Source: Chloroflexota bacterium
GTDB taxonomy: Bacteria > Chloroflexota > UBA6077 > JACCZL01
Direction: 5' to 3'
Assembly (NCBI GenBank): GCA_020845495.1
Contig: JADLFM010000128.1
Coordinates: 378,744-442,743 of the forward strand
DNA length: 64,000 nucleotides
Shown here: positions 7,962 through 16,750 of the stretch, one piece after another
Layout: each line of letters begins with the position of its first letter
How positions within the stretch are numbered: the stretch's first letter is position 1
The notes under the pieces: model-generated
Database searches by the model: none
What the model was told of the DNA's origin: nothing
What the model saw: the letters and a program-made list of their open reading frames with translations, nothing else
Translations under genes and position numbers: made by a program

Positions 7962-9059
7962 TTAGACCAGGGCTTCCTCTCGGTGCGCTATATCCACGAG
8001 CCGCCCGCTTGGACTGGCCAGCGTGTCGTCACGGAGCCCGTCCGCCGATAGATCAGAGTGTCGCGCGGCGAGTCTACTGTCCGCTCCAGTGAGTGACCCG
8101 GAGCCTGACTGCCACCTCGATGTCCCATCCGTCGTGCCCAATGGCGCGCACGGCGATGGGCCGTAGGGGCCTCCGCTGACGACCTCGAAGGTGGCGGCTC
8201 GTGGTGTGCCGCCAGGGCTCGCGGGGTCGCCGATCGGGCAACAACTCATCGTACCGACCAGGTAGCCAGACGGACTGCCTGACGGGCTGCCGAATTGTCC
8301 GCCCAACGGGACTCCACCGTGCGCGACGGCCAGGGCTCCGGAGGGTCCGACCGGTGAGAAGTAGCGCTCGCCAGCGCACTGGCGGCACAACTGCTGACCG
8401 AGCAGCGTCTCCTCACGTTCGTGCCAGATCTCTTCACCGCAACGGCTACAAAGCGCTCGGGCGTGGCCGCTGCCGACGAGTTTTGCCAGCGGAACGGTCA
8501 GCGTGACCCGCTGCGCCCGCAGGAGATCGCCAGTCGGCATGGTCTGATAGACCTCGATCTGCTCGGCACGCCACGCTCGCGGGCCTCCGACGCAGTGGGG
8601 CATCTCGACCGCCGGAGCGCCGTACTCATCCGCACCGTCTGAGGCGAACGGATCGGCGGTGAACCGGTTGGCGGCCAACCGGTTAGCCGCGAACGCGTCG
8701 GCGGTGAGAGCGTGGCGGCCGGTCGGGCCATACTCGACGGCGTGAAGATCGGCGAGCGGGTCCGGGGTAATGCGAACGGCTCGCCCCGTCGTGACCTCGA
8801 CGAAGGTCGCGGCGAGCTTGCCGTGATCGATCAGTCGGAGGGTGCGCTGCCCGATCGCGCAGCCGGTCGCGGCGGTGATGCCGTCCGCGAAGCATCCATC
8901 CAGTTCCACGAGCGCGAGCAAGCGGCGATCCGTACGCGGCACATCCACGTCGAACAGTTCGCCGGCATAGAGGCCCATCCGGACGGCCAGCACCTGCCAC
9001 GGACACAGGTGGCCCTGGAGTGAAGCGGAGCGGTGGAGCAAGGGGGCGAGGGAAGTCAT
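7962..9059 (-). CDS. FmdE-like protein with zinc ribbon and low-complexity tail
   Basis: A 365-residue protein. Residues 1-110 match the FmdE domain (formylmethanofuran dehydrogenase subunit E family): LQGHLCPWQVLAVRMG with Cys19, VELDGCFADGI with Cys56, and ATGCAIGQRTL with Cys67, then a strand ending VRITP. A zinc ribbon follows at about 204-228 (CSRC, then CRQC 17 residues later), as in many FmdE homologues. Residues 118-148 (FAANRLAANRF) and especially 236-365 are Gly/Ser/Pro-rich low complexity, unlike the family. FmdE proteins bind metals, but the role outside methanogens is unclear. The start at 9059 has GGAGGA upstream. No formylmethanofuran genes are nearby. Confidence 0.75.
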   Translation of the reverse strand: MTSLAPLLHRSASLQGHLCPWQVLAVRMGLYAGELFDVDVPRTDRRLLALVELDGCFADGITAATGCAIGQRTLRLIDHGKLAATFVEVTTGRAVRITPDPLADLHAVEYGPTGRHALTADAFAANRLAANRFTADPFASDGADEYGAPAVEMPHCVGGPRAWRAEQIEVYQTMPTGDLLRAQRVTLTVPLAKLVGSGHARALCSRCGEEIWHEREETLLGQQLCRQCAGERYFSPVGPSGALAVAHGGVPLGGQFGSPSGSPSGYLVGTMSCCPIGDPASPGGTPRAATFEVVSGGPYGPSPCAPLGTTDGTSRWQSGSGSLTGADSRLAARHSDLSADGLRDDTLASPSGRLVDIAHREEALV

Positions 9060-9468
9060 GAGCTCATCCTCCGACAGCCACTCGGGGCATGCCGCGAGGC
9101 CGACAGATGATCGTAGGATCGGCCCCAGGGGGAGTGGGCGCGCCTGGGGGCAGTGCGCCCAAGTCCAGCGTATCGAGGGGTAACGCGTACGCTCACGGGC
9201 AATCGTCCTGTCTTTCCGATGACACCTGTCGTTGTGCCTCGCCAGAGCGGCTGGTAGGCGGCGGCTCGTAGGCAACTGATGCGGACCAGTGCAGACCCTC
9301 ACGGCCGCCGGGCGGAAGGGCCGGCTCGGTCTTCACCTGACGTTCACAGGGACCGGCATGCCAGGACACGGTCAGCACGGCGTATCCTTGAGCTCACGCT
9401 GTGCCGAGCTTCGGCCTGATGGCCGTCGACCAGCGCTCGCCGCGCCGTCATTCCCCCAGGAGAACCTC
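9060..9468. other. Divergent intergenic region, FmdE-like gene and ABC permease
   Basis: About 410 bases between divergently transcribed genes, so it should contain promoters for both. I saw no convincing -35/-10 pair. An open frame runs through it into the permease gene, but that gene is better started at 9469. Confidence 0.5.
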
Positions 9469-10446
9469 GTGCCCGCTCCCTCCGGCGTGCCCGCCGTACC
9501 ATCCTCTTCTGACAGCGCCTCTCTCAGCACGTCGATGGCGACGGGCATCTCCCCCTCTCAGCCCGGCCGCCAGGCCCGGCCTCGCAGACCGAGCAGGCGG
9601 CGCGGGCGCTTCGGCTCGCCGCTGCTGCTCGTGCCGGCTGGACTGGTCTTCCTGGCGCTGCTCGTCCTGCCGCTCTTCTTCCTGGTCCGTTTCAGCCTGC
9701 TGCCGCCGGCCCCCTCGGCGCCACTTCAGGGGCCGCTGAGCCTCGCGAGCTATGCCGAGCTTGCCGATAGCTATATCGTCAACATCCTCATTCGCACACT
9801 TCGCATCGCGGCGCCGGTCACGGTTGCATGCCTGGTGCTCGGCTACCCGGTCGCGATCTCACTGGCGCGGGCAACCGGCGTCTGGCGTACGATCCAGGTG
9901 ATCCTGGTCATCTCGCCGTTGTTCGTCTCGGTGGTGGTGCGGGCGTACGGGTGGCTGCTGCTCGGCAATCGCGGCGTTGTCAACGGGACGCTGACGTTCC
10001 TCGGTCTGCAAGACCGCCCGACGCGCTTCCTCCAGACCGAGGGCGCAGTCGTGGCAGGCCTTGCCGAGTCGCTGCTTCCGTTCATGGTGCTCGCACTCTC
10101 GGCGGTGCTCCAGCGTCAGGATCCGGCCCTCGTCGAGGCGGCCCGAGGACTCGGCGCGTCCCCACTTGGAGCGTTCTGGCGGGTGACACTGCCGCTCTCG
10201 CTGCCGGGGGCGCTGGCAGGCTCGCTGCTGGTTTTCATGGTGACGATGGGCTCGTACGCCACGCCGGCCCTGCTCGGCGGGAGTCAGGTCCGTTTGATGG
10301 TGACGGAGATCTACACCCAGGTCACCTCGGTCTACAACTGGCCGCTCGGCGCGGCGCTCGCGGTCGTGCTACTGCTCGTCTCACTCGGAATCGTCGTCCT
10401 GGCCAGCCGCCTCGCCGGCCCGGGCCGTATCCAGGGGGCGAGCTAA
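9469..10446 (+). CDS. ABC transporter permease, spermidine/putrescine type (PotB-like)
   Basis: A 325-residue inner-membrane permease with six predicted helices. The EAARGLGASPLGAFWRVTLPLSLPG segment (EAA loop) is the site that docks the ATPase. I start it at the GTG at 9469 because AGGAGA precedes it at 7 bases; the in-frame upstream extension is not typical of the family. It begins an operon of permease, permease, binding protein, two MmgE/PrpD genes and ATPase. Family knowledge points to import of polyamines or other small organic cations and acids. The actual substrate is not decided by sequence. Confidence 0.9.
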   Translation: MPAPSGVPAVPSSSDSASLSTSMATGISPSQPGRQARPRRPSRRRGRFGSPLLLVPAGLVFLALLVLPLFFLVRFSLLPPAPSAPLQGPLSLASYAELADSYIVNILIRTLRIAAPVTVACLVLGYPVAISLARATGVWRTIQVILVISPLFVSVVVRAYGWLLLGNRGVVNGTLTFLGLQDRPTRFLQTEGAVVAGLAESLLPFMVLALSAVLQRQDPALVEAARGLGASPLGAFWRVTLPLSLPGALAGSLLVFMVTMGSYATPALLGGSQVRLMVTEIYTQVTSVYNWPLGAALAVVLLLVSLGIVVLASRLAGPGRIQGAS

Positions 10447-10449
10447 GCG

Positions 10450-11316
10450 ATGCTGCGCCGTATCCGACCGGGCAACCTGCTGTTCCGGGCCGTGGTGGTT
10501 GCCGTCTACGCGTTCCTGCTCGGCGCGCCGCTCGTGGTGGTCTACTACTCGTTCAGCCCCGGCGTCGTGCTGCACCTGCCACCCGAAGGGGCGACGCTGC
10601 GTTGGTACGCCAACTTCTTCGCCCAACCACGCCTCGTCGAGGGGATCGTCACGAGCGCCTGGATCGCCACGCTGTCGACGGCGCTCGCGCTACTGGTTGG
10701 CGTGCCGGCCGCCTATGCCCTCACCCGCTCGGCGCTGCCCGGGCGGATGGTTCTAGCGGCGTTCTTCTTGTCACCACTGAACCTGCCCGGGCTGGTCCTC
10801 GCGCTGGGCATGCTGATGTTCTTCGTGAGCGTCGTGCAACCGCTCATCGACGTGCCGCTCGTCGGACGGCTCCCGCCGTTGCTTGCGGCCCACGTGATCG
10901 TTACGGTGCCGTGGGTGATCCGGACGGTCTCAGCGAGCCTGGAGACGATGGATCGGGCGCCTGAAGAGGCGGCACGCGGCCTGGGGGCGACTCCGCTCGA
11001 GACGTTCTTCCTGATCACCCTGCCGACGATCCAGCCGGGTGTGGTAGCCGGCGCGATCTTCGCCTTCATCGTCTCGTTCGGTAACTTCGCGCTATCCCTC
11101 TTCTTCACCGGCCCAGGTATCATCACCCTGCCGGTCGCCATCTTCCAATACATCGATCAGTTCCAAGATCCGACGGTCGCGGCCGGCAGCACAGTGGTCA
11201 TCTTCCTGACGACTGTGGTCGTGATCCTCGCCGATCGCCTCGGCAGTTTGTCGCGCGGACTTGGCGCCCGCGCTCCCAACGCTCCACCTACTCCACAGAA
11301 GGGATCTTCGGCATGA
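10450..11316 (+). CDS. ABC transporter permease, spermidine/putrescine type (PotC-like)
   Basis: A 288-residue second permease of the importer, with six hydrophobic segments and the EAA loop EEAARGLGATPLETFFLITLP. It starts 3 bases after the first permease gene and its stop overlaps the start of the binding-protein gene by 4 bases (ATGA), indicating translational coupling. It forms the heterodimeric channel with the 9469 product. Confidence 0.92.
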   Translation: MLRRIRPGNLLFRAVVVAVYAFLLGAPLVVVYYSFSPGVVLHLPPEGATLRWYANFFAQPRLVEGIVTSAWIATLSTALALLVGVPAAYALTRSALPGRMVLAAFFLSPLNLPGLVLALGMLMFFVSVVQPLIDVPLVGRLPPLLAAHVIVTVPWVIRTVSASLETMDRAPEEAARGLGATPLETFFLITLPTIQPGVVAGAIFAFIVSFGNFALSLFFTGPGIITLPVAIFQYIDQFQDPTVAAGSTVVIFLTTVVVILADRLGSLSRGLGARAPNAPPTPQKGSSA

Positions 11317-12665
11317 GTGTGCTCCCCGGCCTGATGGGAGGCCGCCGTTCCCGCACCCGGCTGCGTGCGTTCGCGTTCTTGTCCTGGCTCACGGTGGTTG
11401 CCGCCATCGTCTCGGCGTGCGGTTCGACCGCCCCCGCCACACCCACGAGCGCACCGGCGGCGCAAGCGACTAAGCCCGCGACGGCCTCATCGCCGGCCGC
11501 TGCATCCTCGCCCCCTGCTGCGTCCTCGCCCCCTGCTGCGTCCTCTCCGGCCTCAGCGTCGCCTGCCGCAGCGGCCTCGCCGGCGGCGGCTGCTTCCCCG
11601 TCAGCGTCGCCTGCTGCCGCCCCATCTCCCGCTGCGTCGCCGGCGGCGAGTGCATCGCCGGCAGCGGCTGCGCCGGCCTCAGGCGGGAACACCCAGACCT
11701 TTACGCAAGGCCAGTTCGCCGGCAAGACCCTGAACGTCACGCTTGCGCCTGGACGCATTGATGACCTGAACCGACTGGTCGTCCCCGATTTCGAGCGGCT
11801 GACTGGTGCGAAGGTCCAACTGACCGGCGCCCGCTCGTCGGATCAAGTCGCGCGGGTCCGAATCGAGAAGGACCGCCCGACCCTCGATGTCCTCTGGATC
11901 GACATCGGCGAGGCGGAGCTACTCGGCAAGGAAGGGCTGGTCAAGAAGGTCACTGAGACCGATCTGCCGAATCTGAGCGCGATCCGCGAGAACGCGCGTT
12001 CCACGACTGGCATCGCCCCGGTCGCGTTCTCCTCGGCGCTCGGCTTCCTCTACAACAAGGAGATCGTGAACCAGCCGCCCAAGTCGTGGGCCGATCTCTG
12101 GGATCCCCGCTATCGTGGCCAACTGGCCCTCTTCGACCCAGGCAGCACGCTCGGCATGATGCTGCTGGTGATGGCGGCGCGCCTGAACGGCGGTAGCGAG
12201 CAGAACATCGAGCCGGGCTTCGCCAAGCTCGCTCAAATCAAGCCGAACGCCTTTGGCTGGCGCACCAGCGGCCCCGAGAACAATAACCTGGTGGCGCAGG
12301 GCGAGGCCGGAGTGACGCTCGCGCTCGCGAACCAGACGCAGGACCTTCAGAAGAAGGGCGCGCCGGTCGACTGGCTGGTGCCTGCTGAGGGTGCTGGCAC
12401 CCTGCCGCAGACGTTCCAGATCGTGACCAACGCGCCGGAGCCGGAGCTTGCGCGGGCGTTCGCGAACTACGTTCTCAGCACCGACGTGCAGACCAGGTTC
12501 GCCAACGAGCTGCTGCTCGCGGTGACGAACCGTAACGTCGTGCTCGATCCGAAGGTCGCGCCACTGGTCCCGCTCGACAACCTGATCTACTTCGACTGGG
12601 ACACCATCGGGGCAAAGCGGGGCGAGTGGACGAACCGCTTCAACCGCGAGATTCTGGGCAGTTAG
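11313..12665 (+). CDS. Extracellular solute-binding lipoprotein of the PotD-like importer
   Basis: A 450-residue binding protein. A signal peptide ends in the lipobox IVSAC, with Cys36 as the lipidation site. Residues 39 to about 120 are an Ala/Ser/Pro linker built from short repeats such as ASSPPAASSPPAASSP. The family 1 extracellular solute-binding domain follows (FAGKTLNVTLAPGRIDDLNRL onwards, VLWIDIGEAELLGKEGL, GFLYNKEIVN and PPKSWADLWDPRYRGQLALF). That block is characteristic of PotD/AfuA-type proteins. It overlaps the upstream permease gene by 4 bases and delivers ligand to the two permeases. The long linker would hold the domain away from the membrane. Confidence 0.92.
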   Translation: MSVLPGLMGGRRSRTRLRAFAFLSWLTVVAAIVSACGSTAPATPTSAPAAQATKPATASSPAAASSPPAASSPPAASSPASASPAAAASPAAAASPSASPAAAPSPAASPAASASPAAAAPASGGNTQTFTQGQFAGKTLNVTLAPGRIDDLNRLVVPDFERLTGAKVQLTGARSSDQVARVRIEKDRPTLDVLWIDIGEAELLGKEGLVKKVTETDLPNLSAIRENARSTTGIAPVAFSSALGFLYNKEIVNQPPKSWADLWDPRYRGQLALFDPGSTLGMMLLVMAARLNGGSEQNIEPGFAKLAQIKPNAFGWRTSGPENNNLVAQGEAGVTLALANQTQDLQKKGAPVDWLVPAEGAGTLPQTFQIVTNAPEPELARAFANYVLSTDVQTRFANELLLAVTNRNVVLDPKVAPLVPLDNLIYFDWDTIGAKRGEWTNRFNREILGS

Positions 12666-12674
12666 GCGCGGTCG

Positions 12675-14015
12675 ATGCCCGAGTCGTTGCTTCTTCGGAC
12701 TGCCCGGCGGGTCGCCGATCTGGGCTGGGAGGATCTCCTGCCAGCCGTGCGCGAGCGCCTGCCGCTCGTCGTACTGGACGTGCTCGGCTGCGGCTGGGTC
12801 GGTGCGCGGCTGGGCGTGCACGCCGCCTGGGTCGAGCAGATCGTGGCGGCCGGTGGGCCGGCCGACGCGACCGTCTGGGCGCGCGGCGACCGGCTGCCGG
12901 CCCCGCACGCGGCGCTCGTCAACGGGACCATCGCCCACCATGTCGAGATGGATGATGGCAATTCTCGCGCGAGCCTGCATGGCGGCGTGACGATCGTGCC
13001 GGCTGCGCTCGCGCTGGGGGAGCAGACTGGCGCGAGCGGCCGGGCGGTCCTCGCGGCGATCGCGGCCGGCTACGAGGCCGCCATTGCGCTCGGCCGGCCG
13101 CTTCTGCCCGGTATCGGCGCGCACCGGCTTCATCCGCCGGTGATGGTGGGCTGTTTCGGGGCAACGGCCGCTGCCAGCCGCATGCTCGGCCTGAACGTGG
13201 AACAGACGGCAGGGGCGCTCGCGCTCGCCGCCGAAGTGTTGCCGGCCGGCCCCTTCGAGGCGTTCACGAAGGGCGCGCCGATCAAGGACACCTACGGTGG
13301 CTGGCCGGCTCTTGTCGGGGTCCAATCGGCGCTCCTGGCGCAGGCCGGCCTCGCCGGAGCCGTCGACCTGTTCGAGGCGCCGGGCGACGGGCTGGGGCCG
13401 TCACTGCTCCATGCGCCGCTCGACACGGCCGGCTTCGGGCCGGATCCGGAGGAGATTCTGCACAACCAGTACAAAGCGTACTCGACGTGCCGCTCGGTCC
13501 AACCGACGTTGACCGCTGTCGAGCGGCTTGGACCGCTCGATCCGGACGACGTCGCCGCGATCCAGGTCGAGACATACCCCTACGCCGTGGGCCTGAGCGA
13601 CGACGCCGACCCGACGACGGCGATTGGCGCGCGGACGTCGATCCCGTACGGCGTCGCCTCACTCTTGCTTGACGGCGAGGTCTACCCTGAGTCGTTCGTC
13701 GCACGCGCGCTCGCCGATCCCCGCCGTCAGGCGCTCGCTGGCCGGGTTCGAGCCAGCATCGCCTCGGACATGGCGTCGTCGCCGCCGGTGCGGGGCGCTC
13801 GTATCACCGTTACGCTTACGGATGGAACTATTCGCCGCTCCGAGGTCCGCGCGACGCGCTGGAGCGGCGAGGATCCGGCCACGCCCGAGGAGCTACGGGC
13901 CAAGTTCCGCCGCCTCGCCGGCGCAGCCGCCCCCGCGCTCGAAACGGCGGTAGATGCACTGCCGGGCGCTCCACATCTCGACGGCCTCGTCGCGGCGCTG
14001 AGGGTGCGGCCATGA
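12675..14015 (+). CDS. MmgE/PrpD family protein (1)
   Basis: A 446-residue member of the MmgE/PrpD (2-methylcitrate dehydratase) superfamily. ALVNGTIAHHVEMDDGN is the family motif that places an Asp in the active site (usually HALDFDD). HRLHPPVMVGCFGATAAA, FTKGAPIKDTYGGWPA and KAYSTCRSVQPTLTAVERL are other conserved blocks, with a C-terminal dimerisation lid. Members act as dehydratases, epimerases or cis-aconitate decarboxylases. It overlaps the next paralogue by 4 bases. Its position inside an ABC importer operon suggests it acts on the imported compound. Confidence 0.9.
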   Translation: MPESLLLRTARRVADLGWEDLLPAVRERLPLVVLDVLGCGWVGARLGVHAAWVEQIVAAGGPADATVWARGDRLPAPHAALVNGTIAHHVEMDDGNSRASLHGGVTIVPAALALGEQTGASGRAVLAAIAAGYEAAIALGRPLLPGIGAHRLHPPVMVGCFGATAAASRMLGLNVEQTAGALALAAEVLPAGPFEAFTKGAPIKDTYGGWPALVGVQSALLAQAGLAGAVDLFEAPGDGLGPSLLHAPLDTAGFGPDPEEILHNQYKAYSTCRSVQPTLTAVERLGPLDPDDVAAIQVETYPYAVGLSDDADPTTAIGARTSIPYGVASLLLDGEVYPESFVARALADPRRQALAGRVRASIASDMASSPPVRGARITVTLTDGTIRRSEVRATRWSGEDPATPEELRAKFRRLAGAAAPALETAVDALPGAPHLDGLVAALRVRP

Positions 14016-15364
14016 CCGCTATCAGCGCAACTCTGGTGGACAACCTAGCCACCTGGGCAACGTCTACTGGCCCTGAGGGAGCGCCCGTCTCCGCTCGGCG
14101 CGCCGCGCGCCGGCTGGTGCTCGATCGGCTCGGGATATCGCTGGGCGGCCGTCGGCTGCTCGGCCAGCACCCAACGGCGATGCTCGCGCTGCCGGGCCAG
14201 CCCTCGGCCAGCCTCTGGGGCGAACGCCGGTCGGTGTTCGCCCCCTATGCCGCCCTTGCGAATGGCTGTGCTGGCGACGCGCTGGAGCTCGAGGCCGGGC
14301 CGGATTGCGTCGAAGCAGGTTGGGCCGCCGCCGAGATCGCGGATCGCTCGTTCGGCGATCTGCTGACCGCCGTCATCGCTGGTGCGGAGGTCGGCGGGTA
14401 CGTGCGTCGCTGGCTGGCCGGCCCGCTCGAAGAGCACGGCCTGCATCCGCCGGCGATGCTCGGCGCGCTCTCGGCGACCGTCACTGCTGGGCGGCTGCTC
14501 GGGCTGTCCGCCGCACGGCTGGCCGGAGCGCTGGCCGGGGTGGCCTGCCTCACGCCACGCGCACCGTTCGGTCCGTTCACAGGCGGTTCGACCGGCAAGA
14601 CGCTCTACGGCGGCTGGCCGCACTTTCTCGGACTGTGGGCCGGCCTCTGGTCGGCTGATGGCATGGTCGGACCACCCACAGCACTCGAAGGTTCACGCGG
14701 GATTGCACAGAGTGTCCTCGACGCGGGCGGCGCGGTGACGCCACCCCCCTTTGGGCCGGGCGTACACGGCTGGGACGTGGAGCAGGTGACGTTCAAGCCG
14801 TTCCCCTGCTGTCGGGCGAGCCATCCGGCCCTGACGGCGCTGGCGGGCCTGGAGCGGGCCGATCCGGCCGCGATCCGCGAGGTTCGGGTTCGGACGTACC
14901 CATACGCCGTCGAGCTCGAACGGCGGGTGCGCGGGCAGGCCCCGATTGCCGCACAGGCAAGCGTTCGCTGGAGCGTGGCCGTGTTCCTGGCCCACGGCGA
15001 GCTCCAGCCGGGCCGTTCGTTCACGGCCACGACGGTGTCCGACCCCATCGTCACCCGTCTTGCCGATTGCACGACTGTCGAGGTCGGGTTGGACTATGCG
15101 GGCGAGGGGCCGCGCGTTCGGGGCGCGCAGGTCGAGATCGTCCTGAACGACGGCCGGGTGCAGGCCGCACGCGCTGACGAGCCGCGCTGGGGACCATCGG
15201 CGCCGGCCACCGATGAGGAGCTACGGGAGCGCTTCTGTGCCCTCGTTGGCGACGAACTCCCACCGGCGCTCGTGGACGCCGACCTACTCGATCTGCCTGA
15301 ATCGACGCCCATGCGGGCACTCGTCGCTGCTAGCGAGAGAGGCGGGACTGGCCCGTCTCTCTGA
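14012..15364 (+). CDS. MmgE/PrpD family protein (2)
   Basis: A 450-residue MmgE/PrpD paralogue. The active-site block is diverged: YAALANGCAGDALELEAGPD lacks the usual His-Asp-Asp pattern but keeps acidic residues. HGLHPPAMLGALSATVTAG, FTGGSTGKTLYGGWPHFLG and FKPFPCCRASHPALTAL are conserved. Its ATG overlaps the stop of the first MmgE/PrpD gene (ATGA), so the two proteins are probably made in equal amounts and may form a heteromer. The ATPase gene follows after 151 bases. Confidence 0.88.
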   Translation: MTAISATLVDNLATWATSTGPEGAPVSARRAARRLVLDRLGISLGGRRLLGQHPTAMLALPGQPSASLWGERRSVFAPYAALANGCAGDALELEAGPDCVEAGWAAAEIADRSFGDLLTAVIAGAEVGGYVRRWLAGPLEEHGLHPPAMLGALSATVTAGRLLGLSAARLAGALAGVACLTPRAPFGPFTGGSTGKTLYGGWPHFLGLWAGLWSADGMVGPPTALEGSRGIAQSVLDAGGAVTPPPFGPGVHGWDVEQVTFKPFPCCRASHPALTALAGLERADPAAIREVRVRTYPYAVELERRVRGQAPIAAQASVRWSVAVFLAHGELQPGRSFTATTVSDPIVTRLADCTTVEVGLDYAGEGPRVRGAQVEIVLNDGRVQAARADEPRWGPSAPATDEELRERFCALVGDELPPALVDADLLDLPESTPMRALVAASERGGTGPSL

Positions 15365-15515
15365 CATCATCGCCGCTCCCTGGTCTCGCTCGCATCGCCA
15401 TGCGAACCTCGGCGCCCTGGTCACAATCCTGGCACCCGCACTTCCCTTGCCCGAGCACCGCCACCCCCCTATCGAGCGCAGTCCCGCTGCATCCCCCTGA
15501 TTGAAGGCCCCGCTC

Positions 15516-16703
15516 ATGGCTGATCTTCAACTGACTGGCCTCACCAAGCATTACGGCTCCACGGTCGCGGTTGCCGGCGTCGACCTTGACGTCCGTGACC
15601 GCGAGTTCATGACCCTGCTCGGACCATCTGGCTCCGGTAAGACAACGATCCTGCGGATGATCGCCGGCTTTATCGAGCCGACCGCCGGCGCGATTCTCGT
15701 GGACGGTCGGCCGATACAGGACGAGCCGCCGGAGCGCCGAGATATCGGGATGGTGTTCCAGAGCTACGCCCTCTTTCCGCACATGACGGTCTTCAAGAAC
15801 GTCTCGTTTGGCCTGGAGCGGCGACGCATCCCGGCTGCCGAGCAGCAGCGACGCGTCGAGGAGGTGCTTGCGCTGGTGCGGCTCGCCGGCCTGGAGGGCC
15901 GCTACCCCCGCCAACTCTCGGGTGGCCAGCAGCAGCGCGTCGCACTCGCACGGGCGCTCGTTATTCGCCCGACTCTCCTCCTGCTCGACGAGCCGCTCTC
16001 CAACCTGGATGCCAAGCTGCGCGGCGAGGTGCGCCTGGAAATTCGGCGCCTCCAGCGCGAGCTTGGCATCACGACGATCCTGGTCACCCACGATCAAGAG
16101 GAGGCGCTGACCGTCTCGGACCGGGTCGCCGTGATGCGCGACGGTCTGCTCCAACAGGTGGCTGCGCCGACCGAACTGTATCACCGCCCCGCCAACCGGT
16201 TCGTTGCGGACTTCGTGGGCAAGACGAACTTCCTGGCCGCCACCCGCCTCGACGGCGAGGGCGATTCACGCGCCCCGTCTCGAGACCGGGTCGGGCAGAC
16301 TGACGGAGTTTCACACCTCGACGACGGGGCAACGGCCTCGCTCATGGCGTACCAACTGACCGGCGGCGAGACCGTGCTGGCCCCTCACGGCCCAGCGCGG
16401 GCGCTCCTGGGAGTGCGGCCCGAGGCGCTGAGCGTTGGTGCGACGGCCGACGTGGCGCCGGCGGGCGGGGTGCACGGGGTGGCGGCTGGCGGACGAGTCG
16501 ACGGGACGCCCAACATCCTGGCCGGCGTCGTGGAGTATCGCGTCTTCCTGGGCGAACTGGTCGAGATCGGGGTCCGGCTCGCGAGTGGTGACCGGATCGT
16601 GGTGCGAACGGCCGAGGCGAGTGGAGAGGCGGCGACAGCCGGGGCGCCGGTCCGGGTCTGGTGGTCTGCGGAGCAGACGACGGTCCTGGCAGCGACCGAT
16701 TAG
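15516..16703 (+). CDS. ABC transporter ATP-binding protein (PotA-like)
   Basis: A 395-residue ATPase. It has Walker A GPSGSGKT (36-43), a Q-loop VFQSYALFPHMTV, signature LSGGQQQRVALARAL, Walker B LLLLDEPLSNLD and the switch His in VTHDQEEAL. The C-terminal part carries a TOBE substrate/regulatory domain (ALLGVRPEALSVG onward) interrupted by Gly/Asp-rich spacers. It powers the importer encoded by 9469-12665. The ATG at 15516 has AAGG 8 bases upstream; an in-frame TTG at 15501 is the alternative start. The order with two enzyme genes between binding protein and ATPase is unusual. Confidence 0.93.
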   Translation: MADLQLTGLTKHYGSTVAVAGVDLDVRDREFMTLLGPSGSGKTTILRMIAGFIEPTAGAILVDGRPIQDEPPERRDIGMVFQSYALFPHMTVFKNVSFGLERRRIPAAEQQRRVEEVLALVRLAGLEGRYPRQLSGGQQQRVALARALVIRPTLLLLDEPLSNLDAKLRGEVRLEIRRLQRELGITTILVTHDQEEALTVSDRVAVMRDGLLQQVAAPTELYHRPANRFVADFVGKTNFLAATRLDGEGDSRAPSRDRVGQTDGVSHLDDGATASLMAYQLTGGETVLAPHGPARALLGVRPEALSVGATADVAPAGGVHGVAAGGRVDGTPNILAGVVEYRVFLGELVEIGVRLASGDRIVVRTAEASGEAATAGAPVRVWWSAEQTTVLAATD

Positions 16704-16750
16704 GCATGCTCTGCGTGACGCGCCCGGTGCCGCCGTCCACGACCTGAGTG

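Noticed and set aside
11919..13325. 468-residue minus-strand open frame
   Set aside because: It is antisense to the solute-binding and first MmgE/PrpD genes, with Arg/Asp/His-rich composition and no recognisable fold.
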